Positions 1 through 7,199 of a stretch of 64,000 nucleotides of DNA are shown here, piece by piece. The notes under the pieces were generated by a model that saw only the letters and a program-made list of their open reading frames with translations, was not told the DNA's origin and made no database searches. Location of the stretch: NCBI RefSeq assembly GCF_021730445.1, contig NZ_JADNRM010000016.1, positions 23,949 through 87,948 on the forward strand, written 5' to 3'. Position 1 is the first letter of the stretch; each line of letters begins with the position of its first letter. The position numbers and the translations under genes were made by a program. This DNA comes from Phocaeicola faecalis. Its GTDB lineage: Bacteria > Bacteroidota > Bacteroidia > Bacteroidales > Bacteroidaceae.

Positions 1-1832
1 GCGGCACCATGCATCTGTATATCTCAAAAGCCAAAGGACTTTATCATTGTTTCTATGCGGGATGCGACTTCAATGGCATCCTGACCGATTATTGCAAGGA
101 CAACCGACCTATGTTCGCTTACCGCAAAGGGGATTCGCCCTCGAATGGCGCGACATATCGCCCGCAGGACAACCGGCATACGGAAAACGCTGTGAACGAA
201 GTGCCCATGCTACCGGGCGACTACAAAGTCCTCGCCCCCACCGTGCTGCAAAAAATCAAGCCGCTGGACGAGTCGCCCGACTGTACGGACCCCGACCAGT
301 TGGCGGCACGCCGTTATCTGGCCGACCAGGGCATCTCCCTCGCTACCGCCATTGCAGCACACATCGGCTGTCTGCGTCATTACTGCATCACCAAGGACAG
401 TGAGGACAAACGCGAACAGGCTTCCACCGTCTTTCCCTGCATCGCCTACGTGAACTACGTAGACGGACGTCCCGTCAATGCCAAATACCGTTCATGCAGC
501 CCCATCCAGTCGCCATCCCCCGAAGAGGAACAACCCATCGCGTACAGCAAATTCTGGAGCCAGGACTCGCCCACCACGCCATGCGCACCCTACAACATTG
601 ACTGCATCAACCCGCTGCTGGTGGAAGAGGAAATCATCCCCCGCCTCATCATCGTGGAAGGCGGAAAAGACGCCTTGATACTGATGGAAGCGGGATACCG
701 CCATGTCATCAGCGTGCCATCGGGAGCGGCAACCGACCTGACCAAATGCTTCGAGGCCTTCATCCCCTGGCTGGACCAGGTGCAGGACATCGTAATCTGC
801 GGCGACTCCGACTTACCCGGGCGCACACTGGTAAAGCGTCTTTCCGACTACTTCGGGGCGCGCTGCCTTTTCACCGTCCTGCCCGGAGGATGCAAGGACA
901 TAGGCGACGTGATGAAGCTCTACGGCACCGAAGTGGTGCGAACCGTCATTGACGATGCCTGTGCCTGCCAAACCACCGATATCATCACCGTGGAACAGCG
1001 CAGGAAGGAAGTGATAGACGTGCTGCACGGCAAATACGACCACGGCTACAGCGTGGGCTACGGACCGCTGACCGACCGCATTTTCCACCCCACCGACACG
1101 GGCGGCCTGATTATCATGACCGGGATGCCCAACAGCGGAAAAACAGATTTCCTGAACGACCTGACCAGCCGCATCATGCGCGACACGGAACGCTTCGTGT
1201 GCTACCTCTCCTTCGAGGTGCCGGACAAGGACAAGCATATCGCCCACCTGGTACACCTGATGCTGGGCAAAGCCAATACCACGGACTATACCGATGAACA
1301 ACTGACGCCCTATGTTGATTTTCTGAACACTCACATGATTCATCTGGATATGCACGAAGTGCCACCCACCCCCGGAAACATCCTGCACCGGGCTGACTTG
1401 GTGCGCCGCAGGCAGCCGTTGAAATATCTGGTCATTGACCCCTATCTTTTTGTAGAGGCACAAAACGGAAAAGCCGAGACCGAGACCCAGAGCATCAAGT
1501 CGATGCTGACCCGGTTCCAGTCGTGGGGACGCGAACACCACATCTGGGTAGTCATTGTGGCGCATCCGCGCAGCCTGAAGAAGATAGATGGCAAGAACGA
1601 GATGGAGGACATCAACATGTACACCATATCGGGCAGTGCAAACTGGGCGAACCTGGCCGATTTCATTCTTTCCATCACCCGCGTAAACGAACCCAACCGT
1701 GCCTTCACCCGTCTGGATGTGTTGAAAGTGCGCGACCAGGAACTGTGCCGCACAGGAACCGTGTACTACACCCGCCAGCCCTGCGGACGCTACGAAGAGC
1801 ACGAGAGCGAGGAAGAATGCAGTAACGGATGA
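1..1832 (+). CDS. Toprim primase / DnaB-like helicase (5' end outside window)
   Basis: Mobile-element style primase-helicase. The frame is open to the left edge, and the first visible residues look like the middle of a CHC2 zinc finger (KGLYHCFYAGCDFNG), so the true start lies upstream. A Toprim domain follows (RLIIVEGGKDAL, catalytic Glu about visible residue 217; later the acidic CGDSD). The C-terminal half is a RecA/DnaB-type ATPase with Walker A GMPNSGKT (about residues 372-379) and Walker B-like LVIDPYLF. This domain order resembles Twinkle and phage T7 gp4, which prime and unwind DNA. In Bacteroides such genes recur near DUF4248 and HU-like genes, as here, often beside polysaccharide loci. 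The gene is visibly GC-richer than the 3.3-8.5 kb DNA to its right. The family assignment is secure; whether it serves replication of a mobile element or another role is unknown. Confidence 0.88.
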   Translation, partial: GTMHLYISKAKGLYHCFYAGCDFNGILTDYCKDNRPMFAYRKGDSPSNGATYRPQDNRHTENAVNEVPMLPGDYKVLAPTVLQKIKPLDESPDCTDPDQLAARRYLADQGISLATAIAAHIGCLRHYCITKDSEDKREQASTVFPCIAYVNYVDGRPVNAKYRSCSPIQSPSPEEEQPIAYSKFWSQDSPTTPCAPYNIDCINPLLVEEEIIPRLIIVEGGKDALILMEAGYRHVISVPSGAATDLTKCFEAFIPWLDQVQDIVICGDSDLPGRTLVKRLSDYFGARCLFTVLPGGCKDIGDVMKLYGTEVVRTVIDDACACQTTDIITVEQRRKEVIDVLHGKYDHGYSVGYGPLTDRIFHPTDTGGLIIMTGMPNSGKTDFLNDLTSRIMRDTERFVCYLSFEVPDKDKHIAHLVHLMLGKANTTDYTDEQLTPYVDFLNTHMIHLDMHEVPPTPGNILHRADLVRRRQPLKYLVIDPYLFVEAQNGKAETETQSIKSMLTRFQSWGREHHIWVVIVAHPRSLKKIDGKNEMEDINMYTISGSANWANLADFILSITRVNEPNRAFTRLDVLKVRDQELCRTGTVYYTRQPCGRYEEHESEEECSNG

Positions 1833-1967
1833 GAATGGATAATGCCTAATTTACACATACGGTGGCATCGCCTCATACGTACGTACGTGTGGGGCGATAC
1901 ATACGTATGCATAAGCCTACACGTACTAACGTGATTTGCCATACCGACAGCCGCGAAATCCGACCGC

Positions 1968-2210
1968 CTATCCCGGCCTTCCCAGATAATGGAAAATCAA
2001 TTCCACCTGCACTGCATTGAAAATACGCTGTCTCTCCACATAGCCCGAATCGAGCAAAGCATAATAGAGCAATTTGTGATGGTGTATCCAGGCGGAAAGA
2101 CGGTTCAACGCCGCCACAGGAGTAATATCGGGGGCATACCCCACTGCCAAATCACGTTTATAATAAGGTTTCACCGGCCATTCGCCCAAATACGTTTCTT
2201 CTTCCTTCAT
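1968..2210 (-). CDS. DUF4248 domain protein
   Basis: An 80-residue basic protein that fits the Bacteroidales DUF4248 family: an N-terminal part ending in YAPDITPVAALNRLSAWI, a central short helix, and the conserved ending VELIFHYLGRP. Members are small, lack a signal peptide and are of unknown function; a nucleic-acid-related role is only a guess from size and neighbours. It converges on the primase-helicase and is divergent from the HU-like gene. That arrangement recurs in Bacteroides genomes. A promoter-like box lies at 2300-2307 on the same strand. Confidence 0.75.
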   Translation of the reverse strand: MKEEETYLGEWPVKPYYKRDLAVGYAPDITPVAALNRLSAWIHHHKLLYYALLDSGYVERQRIFNAVQVELIFHYLGRPG

Positions 2211-2299
2211 AACATTTACTATTTTTACTATAATATTCTAACTTAAAATCATCAATTACTCATTGTACATTAATGATTTCGTATCGTTTATCTTCATAG

Positions 2300-2307
2300 C
2301 AAATGTA
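2300..2307 (-). promoter_or_regulatory. -7 box for DUF4248 gene
   Basis: On the minus strand this reads TACATTTG, an exact match to the Bacteroides -7 consensus TAnnTTTG, about 90 bases upstream of the DUF4248 start. I see no clear -33 TTTG. Confidence 0.45.
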
Positions 2308-2434
2308 ATGAAAATAGTCCATATATAGAAATAATCCGAAGCCTTTAATTCACTTTATTTCACCTTCTGCCACAGTGTGTCACACATCCTCATGCCTGTT
2401 TACGCCCTTTCACAATCTCCCCTTTACGGAGTGT

Positions 2435-2442
2435 TATCTTTG
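2435..2442 (+). promoter_or_regulatory. -7 box for HU-like gene
   Basis: TATCTTTG matches TAnnTTTG, 42 bases before the chosen ATG at 2484. An earlier in-frame ATG at 2445 would lie at the expected transcription start, so it was not chosen. Confidence 0.55.
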
Positions 2443-2483
2443 TCATGTTCAATTTATATAAACCATTAAAAAACAGAATCATT

Positions 2484-2957
2484 ATGGCATTAAATTACAG
2501 TGTTGCATTACGTCCCAATCCGCAGGAAAAGGATGCAAGTCCCAAGGCTTACGCCACAGCTCAAATAAACGGAGAGCTTACCTTGAAACAACTCAGCAAG
2601 CGTATTTCCTCACAGACCACCGTGAGCCGCGCCGATGTGGTGGCCGTCCTCACCGCTACCGTAGACAATCTGTTGGAAGCCCTCACCGAAGGCAAGCAAG
2701 TAGACTTTGGCGACTTGGGCAAGTTCCGTCTCCAGATTATCAGTGAAGGTGCGGACAATCTGGCCGACTTTACCGCCGCCCGCATCACCGGGGTAAACAT
2801 CCAGTATATTCCCGGTGAGGACTTGAAAACCATCTTCGGTTCACTGGAGTTCCAGCCGGTAGCCAGCCGTGCCGCACAAGCAGCCGCACTACGCGCCGAA
2901 AAGGAAGGAAAAGCCGTGGCAGACCTGCTGAAGCCCAAAAACGAACCGGAACTTTAA
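2484..2957 (+). CDS. HU-like DNA-binding protein (Bacteroidetes type)
   Basis: 157 residues starting MALNYSVALRPNPQEKD. Bacteroidetes-type HU/histone-like proteins typically begin with such a strand (ALRPNP), followed by LTLKQLSKRISSQTTVSRADVVAVLTATVDNLLEALTEGKQVDFGDLGKF, the HU dimerisation helices and arm. The C-terminal tail is rich in Ala and Glu/Lys and replaces the short C-terminus of classical HU. Function by family: non-specific DNA binding and bending in the nucleoid. I chose the start at 2484, not 2445, because residues from 2445 do not fit the family and 2445 sits at the predicted transcription start. It has the small hydrophobic-peptide gene immediately downstream. Confidence 0.85.
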   Translation: MALNYSVALRPNPQEKDASPKAYATAQINGELTLKQLSKRISSQTTVSRADVVAVLTATVDNLLEALTEGKQVDFGDLGKFRLQIISEGADNLADFTAARITGVNIQYIPGEDLKTIFGSLEFQPVASRAAQAAALRAEKEGKAVADLLKPKNEPEL

Positions 2958-2983
2958 TGTATCACTCGCTAAACTTTATTCGT

Positions 2984-3088
2984 ATGGAAAATCAGAAAAG
3001 AAAATCCAACTGGGGTATTATCCTCAAAGTTATCATTGCTGTGGCGACCGCCATAGCCAGCGCCATAGGCATACAAAGTTGCATTTAG
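2984..3088 (+). CDS. 'Smalltalk'-type small membrane peptide
   Basis: A 34-residue ORF, 26 bases after the HU-like gene. It has a short basic start (MENQKRKSNWG), then one hydrophobic helix, IILKVIIAVATAIASAIGI, and ends QSCI. Length, charge pattern and position after an HU-like gene fit the tiny Bacteroidales family annotated as 'smalltalk protein', which has no known function. It could be a membrane peptide or a holin-like factor; nothing here decides. In many genomes an N-acetylmuramoyl-L-alanine amidase gene follows; here a repeat element follows instead. Confidence 0.7.
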   Translation: MENQKRKSNWGIILKVIIAVATAIASAIGIQSCI

Positions 3089-3178
3089 CCGGCCGGCATT
3101 TCATCATCATTCTTTGTTCTTGCTTTGATGCGGAAGCGGAACACCGCAGCATCTGACGATGAATCGTTTTTGGGAAAG

Positions 3179-3327
3179 GGGGTTGTGTCAAAACGTGGAT
3201 AATGCTGTCGTGTAGTTCGTAGGGGCGAGGTTCGCTCGCCCGAAAACAGTTTACTTTGTGCTTTCGGGCAGGCAAACCCTGCCCCTACAGCTGACGATAG
3301 GCTGGTTTAGTTTTGACACACTCCCCT
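3179..3327. repeat. MITE-like interspersed repeat, family A, copy 1
   Basis: The unit of about 150 bp is bounded by inverted ends: GGGGTTGTGTCAAAAC at the left, and at the right the complement of GGGGAGTGTGTCAAAAC. Inside are two GC-rich hairpins, GTAGGGGCGAGG-TTCG-CTCGCCC and CGGGCAGG-CAAA-CCCTGCCCCTAC. The same unit lies in inverted orientation at 39850-39998, about 36.5 kb away. No transposase is encoded. Short ORFs that cross it are artefacts of the repeat. Confidence 0.85.
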
Positions 3328-3621
3328 TTTTTTATCGTATCACTTCATTTATTTTTCTGTCTTCTTCATGTAAATCGCAAGCACTCAACTCCTTTTTTCC
3401 TTTCGATAATACATAAGATGTATATTGTAGCCATCCTGATGTAAAGAAACTGCGTATTCTGGGCTATACGCTTAGACCTGGATTTCGCATTATAATAATC
3501 GCCGGAACTTATTCTTAACGATACGGGATGATTTCAAACATTTTCACCCGCTTTTAAGATATTGGCAGTCTGCTTGATATCCAGACTTTCACGATAAGCC
3601 TCTGCCGCACAAAGAAGCAAT
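3328..3621. other. AT-rich gap with possible gene scraps
   Basis: No intact gene is visible. On the minus strand, about 3539-3628, a stretch reads KLLLCAAEAYRESLDIKQTANILKAGENV before a stop, without a clear start codon. This may be the remnant of a small helical protein that once followed the toxin-like gene. Nothing else is recognisable. Confidence 0.35.
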
Positions 3622-4023
3622 TTATAATATATATTCCACTAATTCTCCGGCAGCACATTCCACATTAAAACAGTCCAATAATTCTAATAAAGCGTCATCG
3701 GAAAGACTAAGTTGTTGTTGAGGGCCATTTTTAGGATATATATCAAGAAGAACAACTTTTTCTTCCTGTTTATAAGCCATATATATCAGTCGATAACCAT
3801 CTTTACGAGCCAATTGGTGTTTCTTGTCAGGCATTCGCAATTTAACAACGACCATTGCATCATCTACCAATATCATATCACGATTGTTGCGTATTTCCTC
3901 TATGGTAGCATTTGCAAAAGCATTGTGCACTTCTTTATCGACACCTGCATAAACTCCTTTTTTGACTTGAAGTAAGTTTTGTAATCGCTTACGAAAATAG
4001 GAAATACTATAAAAAACAGTCAT
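3622..4023 (-). CDS. RelE/ParE-like toxin family protein
   Basis: 133 residues from the ATG at 4023. The C-terminal half has the RelE/ParE-fold signature: KDGYRLIYMAYKQEEKVVLLDIYPKNGPQQQLS, i.e. a basic 'GYRLIY' strand, a hydrophobic strand and the terminal 'YPK' motif. By family such proteins are ribosome-dependent mRNA endonucleases or gyrase poisons in type II toxin-antitoxin pairs. It is longer than classical RelE (about 95 residues), with an extra N-terminal helical stretch. I chose ATG 4023 because it lies 7 bases after the stop of the upstream partner; an earlier ATG at 4134 would overlap that partner deeply. Activity is not established. Confidence 0.65.
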   Translation of the reverse strand: MTVFYSISYFRKRLQNLLQVKKGVYAGVDKEVHNAFANATIEEIRNNRDMILVDDAMVVVKLRMPDKKHQLARKDGYRLIYMAYKQEEKVVLLDIYPKNGPQQQLSLSDDALLELLDCFNVECAAGELVEYIL

Positions 4024-4030
4024 GACAATG

Positions 4031-4453
4031 TTATTTGGAGACCAAAGACCGGGTTGCGGAGATGATACTTTGGTATCGGGGATTCTGAAAAATACCAACC
4101 TTAAAATGTTTGAAATCACAATCAATCTCTTCAATGGCTGATATATTCATACGCAAGCGTTCGCAACGTTCCTTGATTTGCGGATAAAAAGATTCTAGAC
4201 AATAGGATGTATACAAACCTTTTAGCGTTTCGATAAGCAACCCCAACTGATAAGAAAACTGACCGTAATCATCTTTTGTGACAGAAGGATAGACATTGTA
4301 CAGTTCCTCATAAAGTTGGTCCAGCTGGTTATTGAGTATGGTCAAACTTCTCTTGTGCGCTGAAACTTGCGGAACACAAATATCCACTCGCCGGGCAAAA
4401 GAACGCTTGCTCAAGCGAATGATAGAATGGGATATGTATTCTGTTTGGCACAT
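4031..4453 (-). CDS. Unknown partner of RelE-like gene (possible antitoxin)
   Basis: 140 residues (start MCQTEYISHSIIRLSKRSFARRV) that I do not recognise. It is mostly helical, with a basic N-terminus, and has no obvious helix-turn-helix, signal peptide or membrane segment. The gene directly precedes the RelE-like gene on the same strand with a 7-base gap, and a good promoter sits just before it, so the two form a transcription unit. By position it could be an antitoxin, but it is unusually large for one and contains Cys and Tyr residues rather than a recognisable DNA-binding fold. The start at 4453 was preferred over ATG 4513 because the promoter at 4483-4513 lies between them. Confidence 0.6.
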   Translation of the reverse strand: MCQTEYISHSIIRLSKRSFARRVDICVPQVSAHKRSLTILNNQLDQLYEELYNVYPSVTKDDYGQFSYQLGLLIETLKGLYTSYCLESFYPQIKERCERLRMNISAIEEIDCDFKHFKVGIFQNPRYQSIISATRSLVSK

Positions 4454-4482
4454 TTTGATTGTATTTTCAATTTTCAGTATTT

Positions 4483-4513
4483 CAAAATTACTGCTTATTT
4501 TTGTAAGCAGCAA
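4483..4513 (-). promoter_or_regulatory. Promoter of the RelE-like pair
   Basis: On the minus strand a -33 TTG (4511-4513) is followed after 20 bases by TAATTTTG (4483-4490), an exact -7 match. It leaves a short leader to the ATG at 4453. Confidence 0.55.
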
Positions 4514-4538
4514 CTAATTAACTTTTTTTCTTCTATAC

Positions 4539-4857
4539 TTAATGACATAATTCGATTCCTTCCGTTTCCACGTTTTTATAAAACGGAGTAAAATTACGTT
4601 TCTCACAATCCATATAGGTGTAGAGCAACGAATTGATTTCGGCTCCTATCTTCCATCCCAATTCTACCAAGGGATGGGCACACGGTCAAAGTCATCATCG
4701 CCTATGCGAGATTGGTTTAAAAGGATAAGAATGTCCCAATCAGACTCCGTATGTGCGTCTCCGCGTGCCTGAAACCCGAACAGTACGACCCGACCATCCA
4801 AAGGTACTACTTGAGAACTGTTTCACGAATAGAATGAAGAATTTCATTTTTCTGCAT
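4539..4857 (-). pseudogene. Nucleotidyltransferase (MNT-type), frameshifted
   Basis: Reading from ATG 4857 gives MQKNEILHSIRETVL, a frame change, then VVPLDGRVVLFGFQARGDAHTESDWDILILL, another frame change, then LVELGWKIGAEINSLLYTYMDCEKRNFTPFYKNVETEGIEL. The GFQARGDAHTESDWDILI segment is the minimal nucleotidyltransferase signature (normally GS-x-ARG-x(3)-DSDxD), here with Gly-Phe for Gly-Ser. At least two frameshifts break the gene. The HEPN partner normally found beside such genes is absent. Confidence 0.75.
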
Positions 4858-4875
4858 GAGGACAATGTTGTATAT

Positions 4876-5094
4876 TCACTCCGCCTGCTTTTCTCTCATA
4901 TTCCCCAGTTCCCTCAACATGCTTTCCTTTTCAGCGCTCATCTTGCCTTGTTTGATGAGTTTCATATTATATTTCCACCAATTGAGCAAGCCTCTGTGTT
5001 CTACCTTCTTTTTGTCGGGCAGATGATGATGCTCCAAGATATATTCCTTGAGCTTTTCATAATTGATTTGCCATTGTTCTTCTCTTGTTGACAT
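4876..5094 (-). CDS. Small helicase-associated-domain protein
   Basis: 72 residues: MSTREEQWQINYEKLKEYILEHHHLPDKKK..LLNWWKYNMKLIKQGKMSAEKESMLREL. The pattern W-x(3)-Y-x-x-L-K-x-Y-x(5)-H-x-x-P followed by L-x-x-W-x(4)-x-x-I-K-x-G-x-M fits a single helicase-associated domain, which is elsewhere found in repeats after helicase cores and is thought to bind nucleic acid. Here it stands alone, either as a free-standing small protein or as the tail of a lost helicase. It starts with a plausible ATG, and no larger frame continues upstream. Confidence 0.6.
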   Translation of the reverse strand: MSTREEQWQINYEKLKEYILEHHHLPDKKKVEHRGLLNWWKYNMKLIKQGKMSAEKESMLRELGNMREKQAE

Positions 5095-5144
5095 GATAAT
5101 GAATAATCCGGATTTATGCCACCGCCTCGTTTTCTGACCTGCGG

Positions 5145-5351
5145 TTATTGTTTTTCCTGCAACTCTTGAAGTATGTCATTCAGGATATAGATGTCGCTCA
5201 TAAGGTGAAGCCCATAACGGCTGTCATGCAACATAGAACATGTCTTTGTATTATAAAATATGCCAAGAGCACGTTCCGGAGTAACATGCAGAATATTTGC
5301 CAACATCATGACTATCCGACTGATTTTTCGCCATAACACTTGTGCTTTCAT
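5145..5351 (-). CDS. DUF3791-family protein, N-terminus altered by a deletion
   Basis: 68 residues. From LWRKISRIVMMLANILHVTPERALGIFYNTKTCSMLHDSRYGLHLMSDIYILNDIL the sequence fits the second type of DUF3791 proteins, which occur beside DUF3990 genes. The ATG at 5351 lies inside the upstream DUF3990 frame, and the first residues (MKAQV) come from that gene's DNA. It therefore looks as if a deletion joined the DUF3990 N-terminal part directly to this gene, out of frame. Function unknown; it may still be translated. Confidence 0.6.
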   Translation of the reverse strand: MKAQVLWRKISRIVMMLANILHVTPERALGIFYNTKTCSMLHDSRYGLHLMSDIYILNDILQELQEKQ

Positions 5352-5547
5352 CTTTCAAATCAAAGTTATAAACATTTACCCATGCTTGAGATACATTGCG
5401 AATGAGTTGCATACGTACAGCCCAACGTTCAGCTTGACTACATAGCTCTGTCATGTAGAAGCCTTTACCAAAATCAAGGTCCTCACGACCTACATTAGCC
5501 AACGGATGTTCTAACTGAAGAGTTGTTCCATGATACAGCGTAATCAT
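5251..5547 (-). pseudogene. DUF3990 protein, truncated
   Basis: Begins MITLYHGTTLQLEHPLANVGREDLDFGKGFYMTELCSQAERWA, the conserved start of DUF3990 (a fold related to ADP-ribosyltransferases: YHGT then DFGKGFY). Family members are roughly 160-180 residues. Here the family sequence stops near residue 65 (VNVYNFDLK), and the rest is an out-of-frame reading of the following DUF3791 gene. The catalytic C-terminal half is therefore missing and the gene is almost certainly inactive. Its ATG overlaps the stop of the upstream DUF3791 gene. Confidence 0.75.
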
Positions 5548-5804
5548 GAGTCTTTCCTTTCTTTTTCGAATGCAGACTGATGGTTCTCATGATTTCGCAG
5601 AGCTTCCACTACATCCTCAGCTACATGTTTGAGACTTTGCGTGTGCATCACGTCATAGCAATCCAAAATCAGACGTTGCAATAAGCCAACTTGCAATAAA
5701 CGTTGGTACATCTCCATCGGAGATACATTCATCTCCTTTGCTGCCGATTCTATTGCCATTACCGCAAAATGTATCTTGTTCAATTCTGATTCTCTGCTAT
5801 CCAT
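5544..5804 (-). CDS. DUF3791-family protein
   Basis: 86 residues, MDSRESELNKIHFAVMAIESAAKEMNVSPMEMYQRLLQVGLLQRLILDCYDVMHTQS, fits DUF3791. These small helical proteins are encoded directly before DUF3990 genes and are suspected, without proof that I know of, to be partners or antitoxins. The reading frame is intact and overlaps the next ATG by four bases, indicating translational coupling with the broken DUF3990 gene. Confidence 0.75.
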   Translation of the reverse strand: MDSRESELNKIHFAVMAIESAAKEMNVSPMEMYQRLLQVGLLQRLILDCYDVMHTQSLKHVAEDVVEALRNHENHQSAFEKERKDS

Positions 5805-5843
5805 AATCCTGCGATTGTAAGTTTACTATTGCAAAGAAACAAA

Positions 5844-5998
5844 TTACTCTTCGTTTTTCCTAATCGCTTTCATTGTTTTTTTAGCTATTAGTTTAAAAGC
5901 TGATACTATTGGACGATAATTATCATTTTCATCCAAAACAGCCACCAAGCCTTTGAGAGAATCTATATTGGGAGCGAAAACAGAATTCTCGTAGATAT
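5844..5998 (-). pseudogene. 3' fragment of an unrecognised gene
   Basis: Immediately after the stop of the UpxZ-position gene a different frame stays open for about 50 codons: IYENSVFAPNIDSLKGLVAVLDENDNY followed by RPIVSAFKLIAKKTMKAIRKNEE and a stop at 5844-5846. It has no start of its own and looks like the C-terminus of a larger helical protein. I do not recognise the family. A parsimonious reading is that it is the tail of the last gene of a polysaccharide operon whose body was deleted. Confidence 0.45.
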
Positions 5999-6577
5999 TT
6001 ATATTAAATTAATGCATAAATCACCTATCATCATATAGGAGTTCATGTCTATCAACTCCAGGCGGGCATCAGCTTCTTCGGCCGTTATGCCTTCCCAACC
6101 GCCTTTCTCATCCCATTCTTTTGTCCAGTTGTCAAGGTGGAAAAGATAGAACTTATAGAAGCGCTCATCTTCTTCGTCGGCACAAGTGTAAAGATAATCG
6201 GCAATGCACTTCATGACTGAAGCGCTGGCAAACGAATGGCTTAAGGCATCGGTGAGCAGGTGATGGCACAGCTGATAACAACGGTGTTCCTTTTCACTGT
6301 CAACCACGGCTATAGTTTCGCGAATAATCCGGAAAAGGCCACAGATGATGCGGGCACGTTGCTCTATGTCTGTCTCCTGTGCATAACGCAACTCCAACTG
6401 CACGAAAATATCATTCAAATATGACTGACACATACGCTGTTCACCAGGTTTTGATTCGGGTGAACCGGTATAAATCAGCATATACAAAGAAGAGTATTTT
6501 TCTGCACAGGACAGTAATTCCTCCAGACTCTTTTCTTCTATCTGTTCCAAATGGCTATTGTTTTTATAAGGTTTCAC
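5999..6577 (-). CDS. Protein in the UpxZ position (possible UpxZ)
   Basis: 192 residues, entirely helical in appearance, with no signal peptide or membrane segment. It overlaps the end of the UpxY-like gene by 14 bases, which is the usual place of UpxZ in Bacteroides capsule loci. Known UpxZ proteins (about 160 residues) bind UpxY proteins of other loci and block them, giving a hierarchy among capsules. The sequence similarity is not strong enough for me to be certain, and the protein is longer than usual, so the call rests mainly on context. The C-terminal end may have been altered by the deletion inferred just downstream. Confidence 0.5.
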   Translation of the reverse strand: MKPYKNNSHLEQIEEKSLEELLSCAEKYSSLYMLIYTGSPESKPGEQRMCQSYLNDIFVQLELRYAQETDIEQRARIICGLFRIIRETIAVVDSEKEHRCYQLCHHLLTDALSHSFASASVMKCIADYLYTCADEEDERFYKFYLFHLDNWTKEWDEKGGWEGITAEEADARLELIDMNSYMMIGDLCINLI

Positions 6578-7124
6578 AATTCCAACGGGAGATGCGAACC
6601 ATCACACCTATACCGGCTATTGTTTTAACGAAATAATACTTCTTGCTTTTTCTGATAAGCCGCCCGGTGAAGCCTTTAAAGGGACCGGACAAAATACGTA
6701 CTGCATGCCCAACCGTGATGTCACCGCTTTCGGGCAACTCAAAAATGAGAGCATTGAACCGGGGGTCGCAAAGCATACGCATTTCCAGCATTTCACGAGC
6801 AGGGATTTCATAGAAAGCGGAATCGGCTTCCCGTTTCAGAGGACTAATCGGTATCGGACATCGAGCTAATTTTTCAGCTATCTCTTTTCTATAGGCCGTT
6901 TTCTTTAAGAAGATTAGATTATGAATTGCCGGAACCAATATACGCTCCGGTTTCTGTCCCTCTTTCACCACCACTTTGCCGGAATCCATCATCGGAACAA
7001 AACTGTAAAGTGATTCACCTTCAAAGAAATCAACGACTTTCTGTTCCTGACAATTAAAGGTACGAATAGCGTACCAAGGAGTTTCGTCCACCTTTTCTGC
7101 TTCAGTGGAATTCGTTTCTGTCAT
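6564..7124 (-). CDS. upxY: UpxY-like NusG-family antiterminator
   Basis: 186 residues. The NusG N-terminal domain is recognisable (PWYAIRTFNCQEQKVVDFFE, then VPMMDSGKVV..ILVPAIHNLIFLKKT), followed by a KOW-type C-terminal domain (GHAVRILSGPFKGFTGRLIRKSKKYYFV). Bacteroides UpxY proteins are encoded first in a capsule operon, need its 5' leader, and stop early termination across the long operon. Here the adjacent gene order recombinase - invertible promoter - upxY - upxZ? is kept, but no polysaccharide genes follow. The present promoter orientation would leave it unexpressed. A LoaP- or RfaH-like specialised NusG of another locus is the alternative. Confidence 0.82.
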   Translation of the reverse strand: MTETNSTEAEKVDETPWYAIRTFNCQEQKVVDFFEGESLYSFVPMMDSGKVVVKEGQKPERILVPAIHNLIFLKKTAYRKEIAEKLARCPIPISPLKREADSAFYEIPAREMLEMRMLCDPRFNALIFELPESGDITVGHAVRILSGPFKGFTGRLIRKSKKYYFVKTIAGIGVMVRISRWNCETL

Positions 7125-7199
7125 TAATGTTAGAATAATTACAAATATTAAATGGAGCTTTTATCACTGCATCCTTTTTATGATACTCCTCTCCCTTTC

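Noticed and set aside
813..1802. Long reading frame (329 codons) on the minus strand opposite the primase-helicase gene.
   Set aside because: Shadow of a GC-rich coding gene; no family features.
3033..3275. Reading frame starting MPARKHKVNCFRASEPRPYE, also found at 39902-40087.
   Set aside because: Both lie within copies of repeat A and only reflect its sequence.
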